Shown: piece after piece, positions 34,521 to 43,560 of the stretch
How positions within the stretch are numbered: the stretch's first letter is position 1
Layout: every line of letters begins with the position of its first letter
Origin: an uncultured Bacteroidales bacterium
Lineage (GTDB): Bacteria; Bacteroidota; Bacteroidia; Bacteroidales; P3
Direction of reading: 5' to 3'
DNA: 64,000 bases
Assembly: GCA_947165255.1 (NCBI GenBank)
Contig: CAMUZR010000002.1
Location: 1-64,000 of the forward strand
Made by a program: the position numbers and the translations under genes
The notes under the pieces: generated by a model
Databases searched by the model: none
What the model was told of the DNA's origin: nothing
Seen by the model: only the letters and a program-made list of their open reading frames with translations

Positions 34521-35666
34521 TCATTCACTATAAGGGCCAAGGACGTCATACTCGCCATATTCGCAACCCGCATTCTCTACGTGTATACGGTCCAGCAGCC
34601 TGCCGTGACGGTAGAGGCATACCGTGCCGTATCCGTTACCGCCATTCCAGAGGCGGTTGTGGCGTTTGAGGCCGTTGGGAGCCTCATAGTTCACCAGTAG
34701 CATATCGGCTTTCTCGCACACAATGTCTGTCACCATGCGGTTGACCCATGTGCGCTGCTCCACATGCCACACTATCTGAGTATCGGTTTCATGGCAGCGG
34801 AACCGAGTGCGGCATCCGGTCCAGAACTTTGAAAAGTTGAACTCAAAGGCCCGGCCTTCGTACCAGAAAGCGGAGAGGAGCTGACGAGGTAATGCCATGG
34901 GACCGACCTTGGGCTTCCCACCGCCGATGTCGAACACACTGTCGGAAAGTCTGCGACCGGTCAGTTCGCTCGTCAGGTTGCACGAAGAGAGCCATACCCA
35001 GGGGGTGGTGAAGTCCTTGCCCCAGTTTTTGTCGGCGTAGCCGTAGCAGTCGTCAGGACGGACAATGTATCGTCTGCCATTAAAGGTGATTTCACCCTCA
35101 AACTCCGTCTTCATGCCTTCGGCGTGCCAGAACATCTCGAAAAGCTGCCAACGGCGCATGGGGCGGCTTGCGCCATACCCCACATTGAAGGCCACCCGCT
35201 TGCGAATCGTAAGATGCCAGGTCATGGCACCGCTCCCGCACATCCATTCCGGGTGGGCCTGCGCCTCTGCGGGGCTGACATCCACCGAACCGTAAGTGAC
35301 GTTCTCCGACACCATGCAGTCGCCTGCCCTGACAGAATAGGGAACCCCCATGTCCACCTCGGTTTCTTTCCAACCGAAGAAACGGTGCAGCTGCGTCCTG
35401 TCGGGTCCGCACCAGGCTCCGGCTTTCACCATTAGGTACGACGGCCGCAAGCCATTCTCCCTACTCTCCTCCAGCTGTCCGAACTGCGGCCCCGCGCCGC
35501 CAAGGGTGGGATTGCAGAGAAAGAACTCGATGAAGAAAGGCCGTGGCGCGCCCGTCTCGGCATCATACGCCGTCAGGCTGTGCCACCACCAATCGTAGCC
35601 ACAGTGTGCCTGCCTTCCAAAGAGCTGGCAGGCATCGCGAGAAATATCGTGTTGGTTAAAACTCAT
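34521..35666 (-). CDS. Tocopherol-cyclase-like / lipocalin-like protein
   Basis: A 381-residue soluble protein. Motifs WWWHSLTAYD..(near 26), PFFIEFFL, GDCMVSEN, and YGYADKNWGKDFTTPWVWLSSCN (near 217-240) match the tocopherol-cyclase-like family (two lipocalin-like halves). In plants that family closes the chromanol ring. Bacterial members are mostly uncharacterised and may act on lipids or isoprenoids. No tocopherol pathway genes are in the window, so the substrate is open. It lies 12 bp downstream of the DUF262 remnant and probably uses the promoter at 36038. Confidence 0.75.
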   Translation of the reverse strand: MSFNQHDISRDACQLFGRQAHCGYDWWWHSLTAYDAETGAPRPFFIEFFLCNPTLGGAGPQFGQLEESRENGLRPSYLMVKAGAWCGPDRTQLHRFFGWKETEVDMGVPYSVRAGDCMVSENVTYGSVDVSPAEAQAHPEWMCGSGAMTWHLTIRKRVAFNVGYGASRPMRRWQLFEMFWHAEGMKTEFEGEITFNGRRYIVRPDDCYGYADKNWGKDFTTPWVWLSSCNLTSELTGRRLSDSVFDIGGGKPKVGPMALPRQLLSAFWYEGRAFEFNFSKFWTGCRTRFRCHETDTQIVWHVEQRTWVNRMVTDIVCEKADMLLVNYEAPNGLKRHNRLWNGGNGYGTVCLYRHGRLLDRIHVENAGCEYGEYDVLGPYSE

Positions 35667-35678
35667 GTTATGATAGTA

Positions 35679-35996
35679 TTATTTATTAGTAAAGCGCAAA
35701 GTGCTCATGTCGCCGTACCTTACGGCATTGGTGGCAGCAAGCACTAACAGGGATAGGGCCGTCATGCCCTGCTGCCCGTCAATAATGCGTAGGCCGTTCG
35801 CCGTCTCGCCTGCCCTAATGGCTACGGTGCTGCCAAAGAAACGGCCGAATAGCCCCCTTTCGTGAACCTTTAGCAGGGCGCCATACAGCCTTGGGCAATC
35901 TTTCCTTCTCCACGGATACTTACTCCGGCAGGGTGGCATCACGGACAAAGCCTTGCCGTCGTTGAAGTATTTGTCCAGTCTTGTTGCGTATCGCAT
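35679..35996 (-). pseudogene. Truncated DUF262 (GmrSD-type) N-terminal fragment
   Basis: A 105-residue frame resembling the N-terminal part of DUF262 proteins: YPWRRKDCPRLYGALL (family Y.W....V..L..DL), GSTVAI, then GLRIIDGQQGMTALSLLVLAA. The family motif IDGQQRLTTL is eroded to IDGQQGMTAL and the R is lost. Normal DUF262 proteins are 350-700 residues; this one stops just after the motif. I read it as a degraded remnant of a defence-type gene. Because a promoter precedes it and the tocopherol-cyclase-like gene follows at once, it may survive as a leader ORF. It could still be translated. Confidence 0.6.
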
Positions 35997-36037
35997 CGGG
36001 TAACAATATTGTTTCCTAGTGTGTCCATTTCAAACTA

Positions 36038-36045
36038 CAAAGATA
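36038..36045 (-). promoter_or_regulatory. -7 element upstream of the DUF262 remnant
   Basis: TATCTTTG on the minus strand after TTTTTTCG, 42 bp before the ATG at 35996. It would drive the remnant and the tocopherol-cyclase-like gene. Confidence 0.65.
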
Positions 36046-36164
36046 CGAAAAAATCCTAGACCCACCCAAGTGCTACCCACCAATAGGGCGGGGCGCACGT
36101 CCATCGCTTTCGGCCGAGACAGGCGCTGGACCCTTCCTTTCGGCGCCACATCGGCTGCAGTTCT

Positions 36165-36345
36165 TCACTATAGGAACGAGGATAGGCAGAAGATCTATAG
36201 ACGAAATAACAACGATATGGCGAAGGCACGGCGAGGGCGGCAAGGGGTGCACGGGACGAAAGGGAGGTCGGCGGGGCGCCGGCCCGGCAGCGTTGGCAAA
36301 AAATCAGCCAGCGGGGGAGGCGCGCAGAGGCGCGGACGATGTCGG
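36165..36345 (-). repeat. Dispersed intergenic element, copy D
   Basis: Read on the minus strand: a C-rich tract with GCACCCCTTGCCGCCC (about 36234-36249), then TTTCGTCTATAGATCTTCTG with CCTATCCTCGTTCCTATAG (36166-36203). Same order as copies A-C. It fills much of the 463-bp gap between yebC and the DUF262 remnant; no gene is seen there. Confidence 0.5.
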
Positions 36346-36378
36346 CCGCGAAGGGCGTCTGTCCTCTGCCAGTAAAGA

Positions 36379-36414
36379 GCCGAGGGCGGGCACCGGCCGC
36401 CGTGCGCCCTCGGC
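36379..36414 (-). terminator. Hairpin downstream of yebC
   Basis: GCCGAGGGC (36379-36387) pairs with GCCCTCGGC (36406-36414), extended by an inner GCAC/GTGC. It lies about 45 bp after the yebC stop. The T run is weak (TCTTT). Confidence 0.6.
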
Positions 36415-36459
36415 ACACGCGATTGCCTGCCCTCGGACCCTTCGGCCCCCGAAGGGCGT

Positions 36460-37176
36460 TTAGGCCATGTTGTGGAAGACGTTCACCACGTCGTCGTCGT
36501 TTTCAAGGCGCTCAATTAGGGCGTTGACGTCTTCTTGCTCCTCGGCCGACAGCTCGCGCATGGTGAGGGGGATGCGCTCGAATTTGAAGGACTTGATTTC
36601 AAATCCGTTGTCCTCCAGGTATTTCGAAATGGGACCGTAGTTCTTGAAGTCGGCAAAGATGTTGATCTCGTTGTCCTCTTCGTCCAGGAAGACCTCGTCG
36701 ATGTCGTAGTCGATGAGTTCCAACTCCAGTTCGTCCATGTCTACGCCTTCCTTGTTGGCGACGACAAAGGAGCATTTGCGCTCGAAGAGGAAGTCGTTCA
36801 TGCCCATCGTGCCCAGTTCGCCCTTGCCACGGACAAAGGCGGCGCGAAGGTTGGCCACGGTGCGGGTGGGATTGTCGGTGGCGGTTTCGACCACGAAGGC
36901 GGTGCCGTGGGGACCCTTGCCGTCGTAGACCACCTCTTTGTAGGCACTCTTGTCCTTCTCGGTGGCGCGCTTGATGGCGCGTTCCACATTATCCTTTGGC
37001 ATGCTCTCGCTCTTGGCGGTGGCCATCAGGAGGCGGAGGCGGAGGTTGCTGGAGGGGTCGGGACCCCCGGCTATCACGGCCAACTCTATTTCTTTCCCGA
37101 TTTTGGTGAAGGTGCGGGCCATGTGCCCCCAACGTTTCAATTTTCTTGCTTTGCGATATTCAAATGCGCGACCCAT
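36460..37176 (-). CDS. YebC/PmpR family protein (TACO1-like)
   Basis: A 238-residue YebC-family protein. The N-terminal MGRAFEYRKARKLKRWGHMAR is the Bacteroidota variant of the family start, followed by FTKIGKEIELAVIAGGPDPSSNLRLRLLMATAKSESMPKDNVERAI. Three domains of typical total length. Members were described as transcriptional regulators and more recently as translation factors that ease stalling at proline stretches. It starts 24 bp after the SulP transporter stop, so it may be read from the same transcript. Confidence 0.95.
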   Translation of the reverse strand: MGRAFEYRKARKLKRWGHMARTFTKIGKEIELAVIAGGPDPSSNLRLRLLMATAKSESMPKDNVERAIKRATEKDKSAYKEVVYDGKGPHGTAFVVETATDNPTRTVANLRAAFVRGKGELGTMGMNDFLFERKCSFVVANKEGVDMDELELELIDYDIDEVFLDEEDNEINIFADFKNYGPISKYLEDNGFEIKSFKFERIPLTMRELSAEEQEDVNALIERLENDDDVVNVFHNMA

Positions 37177-37200
37177 ATTGTTCTGGTATTTTTGTTGTTA

Positions 37201-38952
37201 CTATTTGTTTTCGTTCAGATAATTGCGTAGGAAGTCGGTGCACTCCTCGAAGGTCTTGAAGGTGTGGTCCTCGGGCACGACGGCCGGAATGACGTCCAGG
37301 GTGCGCAGCATGTACATGGGCTGGGGTTGGATGATGGTCATGAGCACTAGGGTGCCGTGCGACTGGATCTCCTTGATGGCGGTCTCCATGGCGTAGAGGC
37401 CCGACTGGTCCATGAAGCTGACCAGTTTCATGCGGATGATGACCACTTTGGCATCTTCGGGCACGTCTTCCATCACTTCTTTGAATTTGGTGATGGAGCC
37501 AAAGAAGATAGGTCCGTTCAGACGTTGTACATATATTTGTTTGCGCATCTCGTCGGTTATGCCGCCTTCGTCGCCCCAGGGTTTGTTTTTGTCGAAGTCG
37601 GGCTGACCTGGGTCGGGCAGGCCGCGGTGCAGGTCGGATTGGCTCATGGTGGAAGAGCTGTAGCCGCCCTCAACCAGGTCGCTGGCGCGTTTCATGAAGA
37701 GGACGCAGGCTATGACCATGCCGATGCCTACAGCCGTGAGAAGGTCGACGAAAACCGTCACCAGCAGCACCACCACCAGCACCACAGCGTCGGCTTTGGG
37801 AATCTTGAAGAGGTCTTTAAAGCCCTTGAAGTCTATGATGCCCCAGCCCACGGTGATGAGGATACCAGCCAGCACTGAAAGGGGCACATATTTGACCACG
37901 CTGCCCAGTCCCAAGAGGATGGCCAGTAGGATGAGGGCGTGAATCATGCCGCTGAGCTGAGTGCGGCCGCCGCTCTTCACGTTGACCACGGTGCGCATGG
38001 TGGCTCCGGCACCCGGAAGGCCGCAGAAAAGACCGGCTACGGCGTTGCCGATTCCCTGCCCGATAAGCTCTTTGTTGGGGTTATGCTTGGTCTTGGTGAT
38101 ATTGTCGGCCACTACGGAGGTGAGCAGGGTATCAATGGAGCCAAGACCAGCCAGGGTGAGGCCGGGGATGATGGAGGCTTTGAGCACGGAGAGCCAGTCG
38201 ATGCTGGCCATGTCAATTTCGCCCTTGAGGAATACCGGCAGGGGCAGTCCGGAGGGGATGTCGCCGATGATTAGTTTGGAGTCGAGACCGCAAAAGAGCG
38301 AAATCACGGTCATGACGATGAGGGCTACCAGGGTAGCGGGTATCTTCTTGGTGATGAGGGGGAAAAGTTCGATGACGAGGATTGTTCCAAGTCCGAGCAG
38401 GAGGGCTGGGACAGAGACACCTCCAGCCACTGCCGAGGGGATGCCGGTGACGAGCTCAATCATGCTGCCCGTGCCTTTGAGACCCAGCAGGGGATAGATC
38501 TGCTGGATGATGATGATGATGCCGATACCGCTCATGAAGCCCGAAAGGACGGGATAGGGAATGTAACGGACATATTTGCCAATCTTCATGACGCCGAAAA
38601 GGATCTGGAACAGGCCGCAGAACAGGCCGGCCAGCGACATGCTGATGAGCACCGCCCCCAGGTTGCCGCCCGTACTGGCCCATGCACCTGCAATGAGGGT
38701 GGCCGACACCACCGTCATGGGACCGGTGGGGCCACTGATTTGGCTGTGGGTGCCGCCGAAGAGGGAGGCAAAAAAACCCAGCATGGTGGCCCCGACTATG
38801 CCGGCCAGGGCTCCCAAAGAGGCCGCCGAAGGCGAGTCCACGCCGCCAAAGGCCTGTATGCCGAAGGCCAAGGCCAAAGGAAGTGCGACTATGCCGGCCG
38901 TAACACCGCCGAAAATGTCGCCTTTGATGTTGTTGGTTTCGATGAATTTCAT
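37201..38952 (-). CDS. SulP-family inorganic anion transporter with STAS domain
   Basis: A 583-residue inner-membrane transporter. About 12-14 membrane segments occupy residues 10-425, with the SulP signature region near the N-terminus (GGVTAGIVALPLALAFGI) and GLFCGLPGAGATMRTVVN. A cytoplasmic C-terminal STAS domain spans about 465-575 (VQRLNGPIFFGSITKFKEVM, VVIIRMKLVSFMDQSGLYAME). Substrates in the family include sulfate and bicarbonate; none can be chosen here. The -7 element lies at 39008-39015. Confidence 0.95.
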   Translation of the reverse strand: MKFIETNNIKGDIFGGVTAGIVALPLALAFGIQAFGGVDSPSAASLGALAGIVGATMLGFFASLFGGTHSQISGPTGPMTVVSATLIAGAWASTGGNLGAVLISMSLAGLFCGLFQILFGVMKIGKYVRYIPYPVLSGFMSGIGIIIIIQQIYPLLGLKGTGSMIELVTGIPSAVAGGVSVPALLLGLGTILVIELFPLITKKIPATLVALIVMTVISLFCGLDSKLIIGDIPSGLPLPVFLKGEIDMASIDWLSVLKASIIPGLTLAGLGSIDTLLTSVVADNITKTKHNPNKELIGQGIGNAVAGLFCGLPGAGATMRTVVNVKSGGRTQLSGMIHALILLAILLGLGSVVKYVPLSVLAGILITVGWGIIDFKGFKDLFKIPKADAVVLVVVLLVTVFVDLLTAVGIGMVIACVLFMKRASDLVEGGYSSSTMSQSDLHRGLPDPGQPDFDKNKPWGDEGGITDEMRKQIYVQRLNGPIFFGSITKFKEVMEDVPEDAKVVIIRMKLVSFMDQSGLYAMETAIKEIQSHGTLVLMTIIQPQPMYMLRTLDVIPAVVPEDHTFKTFEECTDFLRNYLNENK

Positions 38953-39007
38953 GTAATCTATTGTGTATTAATTAATACAGTTGTTATCGCGATATATTTT
39001 TAAATTG

Positions 39008-39015
39008 CAAATTTA
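39008..39015 (-). promoter_or_regulatory. -7 element of the SulP gene
   Basis: TAAATTTG on the minus strand, 55 bp before the ATG at 38952. Confidence 0.55.
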
Positions 39016-39194
39016 CACAAAAAAAAACTTATGGCAATCTTTTAGTAATAATTTCATGCTTACAACAATATAAAAAGTAAAGTTTCGTTACTAGAATTAT
39101 TATGAAGCAATAATTGGTTGGCATACTGGTTATAGATTCTTATTTTGCTGATGGATTATTTGTTTTAAGAATGTACTAACTATTGTTTTTATTT

Positions 39195-41051
39195 ATGAAT
39201 AGTACTTTACAAAAAACGATTAGAATTACGAGCTATTTTGCATTGGCTCTTGCTACATTTTTCTCTTTTTACCTAGTATTCATTGGGTTAGATTTTAGAG
39301 ATAGTTTTTTCTACGCTTGCAAGTTTTTGTATGCAGACGAAGTTGATGTATATATTCCTTTTACACATTTTGTTTTTAGGTGTTGCAGTTGGCTGTTTGG
39401 CGATTATATGATTGTATACCGTATTTGCAATTGGCTGTTTTTTTACTTAACCTGCCTTGCCATATACTTGTTTGTGCAGTCACTCAATAAAGGTTTTCGT
39501 TCATACGGATTATGGATTCTTTCGGTTTCGATAGTTCTGATGACAAATATCAATCTTAATGTTTTTTCAGGAGAATCAGTTTCGGCTTTCTTTTTGATAT
39601 GCTCATTTATCACATTGTACAAGGCAACTCATTCAAGTCGGTGGTGGTTGATACCCCTATCCATTTCGATAACGTTATGTGTATTATCGCAATTCCCAAA
39701 TATCGTTTTGATTCCAATATTGCTTATGACAGGTTGGTTGTTCTGTTCTAAAAGGAGTGATTACGGTTATTTAGTTTTATCGGTGGTTGCTTCGTTAGTG
39801 GTGTATGTAATGATTGGGAGTTTCATCTATGGAGGATTAAGAGCATTATGGGATAGTTTGGTGAGTGCTTTAACTAGCAGTACAATTCAAGATGATGGGG
39901 CAGACCATTCAATCAGTTTTTTAATGTCAGAGTATTTGCATTCTTTGAAAGACATGGTCTCTGATATTAAGTTCCTTTCTTTGATTTGCATTTTACCTCT
40001 GGTGGTATTCTTTACTTCGAAAAAAGTAATTAGATACCTCGTTACAATTGCGTTCATTCTATTGCAGATTGTGTTTATCAGCTTGCGTGTGACTATTATT
40101 TCAGATGTGGAAAATACATTTTTAATAGAATACATCTATGCAATTTTCATAATCGTTATATTCTCCATCTCTGTGATTGGTCTAATCCGAAGGGACATGA
40201 GGTTGATTGGCTATGGTATTATACCTTTATGTATCTCTTTGTGTGCTCCTGCTGGGTCTGATAATGGGCTTGGGTGGCTGGGTGATTCACTCTTCGCATT
40301 CTTACCATGGCTTTTTTTCATAGGTAATCGAGTGCTAAAGACTCTTAATAGAGGAGAGGTTATTTTTTTGATTCTTTCCCTTGTTGGACTGAGCTTGTGC
40401 TCTTTTATTTCTGTGAGAAATGATATGCATATGTTGGGTATCGCATTGTTTGTTGGGTTGTTAATTGCAATTTGGTGTATCCCTTCGTTAAAAATTGGGA
40501 GAAGTATGTTGCAGAAAGAAATGAAAGGGGGTGTAGAGTCTGATAGTATTGTAATCGGCTATTTTAATGTAGCATTAATAGCAGCAGTTCTCACTATTTA
40601 TGCCGAGAACAATATGTCTTTTGAAAGAGTTTCTCCAAAACGTATTACTTGTCAATACAAAATCAATCAATTGAAATATATTAGGTCTTCTCCTGAATGT
40701 TGTCAATATGTTGATGAAGTCATGAAAGAATATGTTGATTTGACGAGAAAAGGCGAGCAAGTGATCTTTTTTGGAAACAAATCGTTTCTTTTCTCGTATT
40801 TATCGCATTCGAGTGCTGTACCGGGAACTGAGTTTACGCAAGCTGACATCCAGCGTAATGTAGATGCATTAGAACGTTTTATTGCAGGGAAATCTTTCAC
40901 CGTTTTTCTCTGCCCTGAAAATCCTGTACATCGTTCTTATAGTTTGGAAGATTACCCTAAGACCATTAAAATGTTAGAGGAACATGGCTATGTATGTGAA
41001 CCCAAAGGGTTGTATGCGATATATCATCCCACTTCAGGGGTTCTAGAATAG
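39195..41051 (+). CDS. Polytopic membrane protein, GT-C glycosyltransferase-like
   Basis: A 618-residue membrane protein with about 12 predicted transmembrane helices up to residue 475 and a C-terminal soluble domain of about 135 residues (from NMSFERVSP). An early periplasmic loop contains LDFRDSFFYACKFLY, where GT-C enzymes usually carry acidic catalytic residues (D-R-D here). This is the architecture of ArnT/GtrC-like transferases that use polyprenyl-phosphate sugars, but no family signature is certain. GC content is far below the genome. It faces the same way as the GtrB/ArnC, ArnE/F and WecE-like genes, which fits the final transferase of that pathway. I used ATG 39195; a TTG lies four codons upstream. 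Confidence 0.65.
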   Translation: MNSTLQKTIRITSYFALALATFFSFYLVFIGLDFRDSFFYACKFLYADEVDVYIPFTHFVFRCCSWLFGDYMIVYRICNWLFFYLTCLAIYLFVQSLNKGFRSYGLWILSVSIVLMTNINLNVFSGESVSAFFLICSFITLYKATHSSRWWLIPLSISITLCVLSQFPNIVLIPILLMTGWLFCSKRSDYGYLVLSVVASLVVYVMIGSFIYGGLRALWDSLVSALTSSTIQDDGADHSISFLMSEYLHSLKDMVSDIKFLSLICILPLVVFFTSKKVIRYLVTIAFILLQIVFISLRVTIISDVENTFLIEYIYAIFIIVIFSISVIGLIRRDMRLIGYGIIPLCISLCAPAGSDNGLGWLGDSLFAFLPWLFFIGNRVLKTLNRGEVIFLILSLVGLSLCSFISVRNDMHMLGIALFVGLLIAIWCIPSLKIGRSMLQKEMKGGVESDSIVIGYFNVALIAAVLTIYAENNMSFERVSPKRITCQYKINQLKYIRSSPECCQYVDEVMKEYVDLTRKGEQVIFFGNKSFLFSYLSHSSAVPGTEFTQADIQRNVDALERFIAGKSFTVFLCPENPVHRSYSLEDYPKTIKMLEEHGYVCEPKGLYAIYHPTSGVLE

Positions 41052-41459
41052 TACTGGCATTGTCTTTTTCTTTCATTATTATTTTCTGTGAAAATAATTG
41101 ATTTATATATAGTTGTTTTGCTTATTTAATTAATGATAAAAATGTATTATTGAAAACTTTTTTTATTTTTACATCAATAATTGGCACGAGATAGGCCGAC
41201 CTATACTGACAAGCATTTGTACAGATTCACTACATATTATTTGAACTATCTCTTAAAAAAGGTGGCCCAGATATTATTGTATAGTTATTTTCATGAAATA
41301 GTTTAACAGATTGCTATGAGAGAGGTTGTTCGATGGCTGCATAACATTTTTGTGGATATAATGGCTAAAATCTGACAAAGAGAGTTCTATGCTTATCATA
41401 ATAAAATGTATTATAGCTGACCATTGGGAACTCTAGGTGAGCACAATAAAAGGAACTGA
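41052..41459. other. AT-rich intergenic region in the glycan cassette
   Basis: 408 bp with no open frame of note and no TAnnTTTG element well placed for the gene at 41460. It may mark a lost gene or a separate transcription start. Confidence 0.5.
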
Positions 41460-42413
41460 ATGAGTGACATTCATATTTCTGTGGTATCACCCGTATATCG
41501 TGGTGAAAAAATGTTGTCTCAGCTTGTTGATAGAATAACACGGGCTGTAGCCACCATAACTGGTAGCTATGAGATTATTCTTGTCAATGATGCCTCGCCA
41601 GATGCTTCATGGGATGCAATTGTTCGTGCATGCGCTAGCGACTCTCATGTTAAGGGTATAAATCTTTCGCGAAACTTTGGACAACATTACGCTATCACAG
41701 CCGGTCTACGCTATGCCAAAGGGGATTGGGTAGTAGTAATGGATTGTGACCTACAAGACCGACCTGAAGAAATCCCTCGTCTCTACGCAAAAGCCCAAGA
41801 AGGGTGGGATGTGGTCAAAGCCAGAAGAATCAATAAGCAGTTTGGCTTTTTCAAAAAGCAGTCCTCATTGCTTTATCACAAGATATTTGATTGGTTAAGT
41901 GGTCAGCGAACAGATCCTGCGATTGGTAACTTTGGTATTTACAGTCATTCAGTTATTGCTGAGGTCAACAAGATGACAGAGGTTGCGCGCTCATTTCCTA
42001 CATTATTGAATTTCGTTGGCTTTTCTTCTACTACTCTTGATGTCCAACATGCAGTCCGGGCCGAGGGCAATTCTTCGTATTCTTTTAGAAAGCTATTGAA
42101 ACTCGGTTTTGATACGGCTATTTCAAATACTAATAAACCTCTAAAGTTATCCGTTGCACTGGGTTTAATTATGTCTGCGGTTTCTTTGTTGTTAGCTTTT
42201 TATAATGTAATTGCGAAATTTGTAGGTATCATTAGATTAGCTGGTTATACCTCCACAATTTTCTCTATATGGTTTGTGGGTGGTCTTGTACTTTTCATTT
42301 TGGGAACGGTCGGCCTCTACGTTGGAAAGATATATGAACAGACAAAAGGAAGACCTTTATTTGTTATTAAAGAAACGTTAAATATTGATAATACCGAGCA
42401 AAATGAACATTAG
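41460..42413 (+). CDS. GtrB/ArnC-type polyprenyl-phosphate glycosyltransferase (GT2)
   Basis: A 317-residue GT2 enzyme with N-terminal catalytic domain: ISVVSPVYRGEKML, VNDASPDASWD (about 42-52), LSRNFGQHYAITAGLRYAKGDW, the DxD in MDCDLQDRPEEIP (Asp95, Asp97) and a TDPAIGNFGIYS block. Two C-terminal transmembrane helices (about 225-250 and 265-290) match the GtrB/ArnC/DPM group, which transfers a sugar from a nucleotide donor to undecaprenyl phosphate at the cytoplasmic face. Its stop is overlapped by the start of the acetyltransferase gene. Confidence 0.92.
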   Translation: MSDIHISVVSPVYRGEKMLSQLVDRITRAVATITGSYEIILVNDASPDASWDAIVRACASDSHVKGINLSRNFGQHYAITAGLRYAKGDWVVVMDCDLQDRPEEIPRLYAKAQEGWDVVKARRINKQFGFFKKQSSLLYHKIFDWLSGQRTDPAIGNFGIYSHSVIAEVNKMTEVARSFPTLLNFVGFSSTTLDVQHAVRAEGNSSYSFRKLLKLGFDTAISNTNKPLKLSVALGLIMSAVSLLLAFYNVIAKFVGIIRLAGYTSTIFSIWFVGGLVLFILGTVGLYVGKIYEQTKGRPLFVIKETLNIDNTEQNEH

Positions 42414-43167
42414 TTATTCTGAACTTGAGAGTAAGCGTTTCGGAATGAACATCTATCGTGGGCAATACGATGTTTTTTCCATAAATGAGATAGAGCATAT
42501 TGTCGATAATGTGGACTATGACATTATTATCGTTCGTTATCCTACTTCGACTATATATGAGCATTATAGGCTCAATAATTTGAAAAAAAGCAAGATAATA
42601 CATGCCGATAGTCTTGTTTATTATTCAGCACCTTTGCAGGAGATAAACATTCTACCCCTTCGAAACAATCTGATTTTCGAAACCATTGGTTCGGCTAATG
42701 ATTCTCTGCTTGACCATGTAGTTGAAACTATATTTTCAGGATATCAAAATCATTATTATGCCAATCCTTGTCTTTCACGGAGTGCAATAATCGAAGGTTA
42801 TCTTGAGTGGGCTAAGTCTTTTACCAAAACTGATGACGAAGGAGTCACGTGGTTGATTAAGGATGGTATTACATTAGAGACTGTGGCTTTTTTAGCATGC
42901 TATTTCAACAAAGAGAATTCTGTATGTGACCTAAAATTAGGTGGTGTTATGCCTTCTTTTTCAGGCAAAGGTATATATGCAGACTTCGTAAGATATGCTC
43001 AGAATTACTTCAAAAATAGAAATATAAAAACCATGATTACTTCAACCCAGCTTCAGAATATTGCAGTTCAGCGAGCCTGGCAGAAGCATGGATTCAGGTT
43101 TGACAAATCGTATGAAACGTATCATATAGTTAATGAAGAGTTGTGGAATCGCATAATGAATAGTTGA
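42403..43167 (+). CDS. WecD-like GNAT acetyltransferase
   Basis: A 254-residue protein whose C-terminal third is a GNAT domain: DLKLGGVMPSFSGKGIYADF (acetyl-CoA loop) followed by TSTQLQNIAVQRAWQKHGFRF. The layout matches WecD/RffC, which acetylates the 4-amino group of dTDP-4-amino-4,6-dideoxygalactose. The N-terminal half (SKRFGMNIYRG opening) is also WecD-like. The ATG at 42403 overlaps the glycosyltransferase stop by 11 bp; a start 18 bp earlier is possible. The WecE-like aminotransferase downstream supports the assignment. Confidence 0.75.
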   Translation: MNISYSELESKRFGMNIYRGQYDVFSINEIEHIVDNVDYDIIIVRYPTSTIYEHYRLNNLKKSKIIHADSLVYYSAPLQEINILPLRNNLIFETIGSANDSLLDHVVETIFSGYQNHYYANPCLSRSAIIEGYLEWAKSFTKTDDEGVTWLIKDGITLETVAFLACYFNKENSVCDLKLGGVMPSFSGKGIYADFVRYAQNYFKNRNIKTMITSTQLQNIAVQRAWQKHGFRFDKSYETYHIVNEELWNRIMNS

Positions 43168-43183
43168 TAGATTCCTTTATTAG

Positions 43184-43528
43184 ATGAGAGAGAAAAAAAA
43201 AATTGGGAATTGGTTATCCCTTGTTGTTGTAAACTTCATTTACGCATGCACTTCTTTATTTACGAAGTTGGCATCAAAAAATGAGTTGCTATCCAACACA
43301 TATTTGTTGTCGCTACTAGGTGCTGCTCTGATGTTGGGGATATATGCTTTGCTTTGGCAACAGATTATCAGACGAGTACCTGTAGGTGACGCATATATGT
43401 TCAAAGGCTTGTCAATAATATTTGTGCTTTTTCTGGCCTATATATTCTTCGGAGAGGTTATTACTATTTTCAACATTATCGGGGCTGTAGTAATCATTTG
43501 CGGCATCGCACTTCATGCAAAATCATAA
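43184..43528 (+). CDS. Small SMR/EamA-type membrane protein 1 (ArnE/F-like)
   Basis: A 114-residue protein with four transmembrane helices and the SMR/EamA features F.YACTSLFTKLASK and FKGLSIIFVLFLAYIFFGE. It is paired with a second SMR-type gene 32 bp downstream. In the Arn system two such proteins (ArnE and ArnF) form the presumed flippase for undecaprenyl-phosphate-aminoarabinose. The same role for the local lipid-linked sugar is inferred from position. The alternative is a multidrug-efflux SMR pump, which context makes less likely. Confidence 0.8.
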   Translation: MREKKKIGNWLSLVVVNFIYACTSLFTKLASKNELLSNTYLLSLLGAALMLGIYALLWQQIIRRVPVGDAYMFKGLSIIFVLFLAYIFFGEVITIFNIIGAVVIICGIALHAKS

Positions 43529-43560
43529 GGATAAGGGTAGATTAACAGAATAGGGGAATC

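Noticed and set aside
36019-36375. 118-codon plus-strand frame between the DUF262 remnant and yebC
   Set aside because: It has Arg/Gly-rich composition, overlaps the dispersed element, and shows no family feature or promoter.
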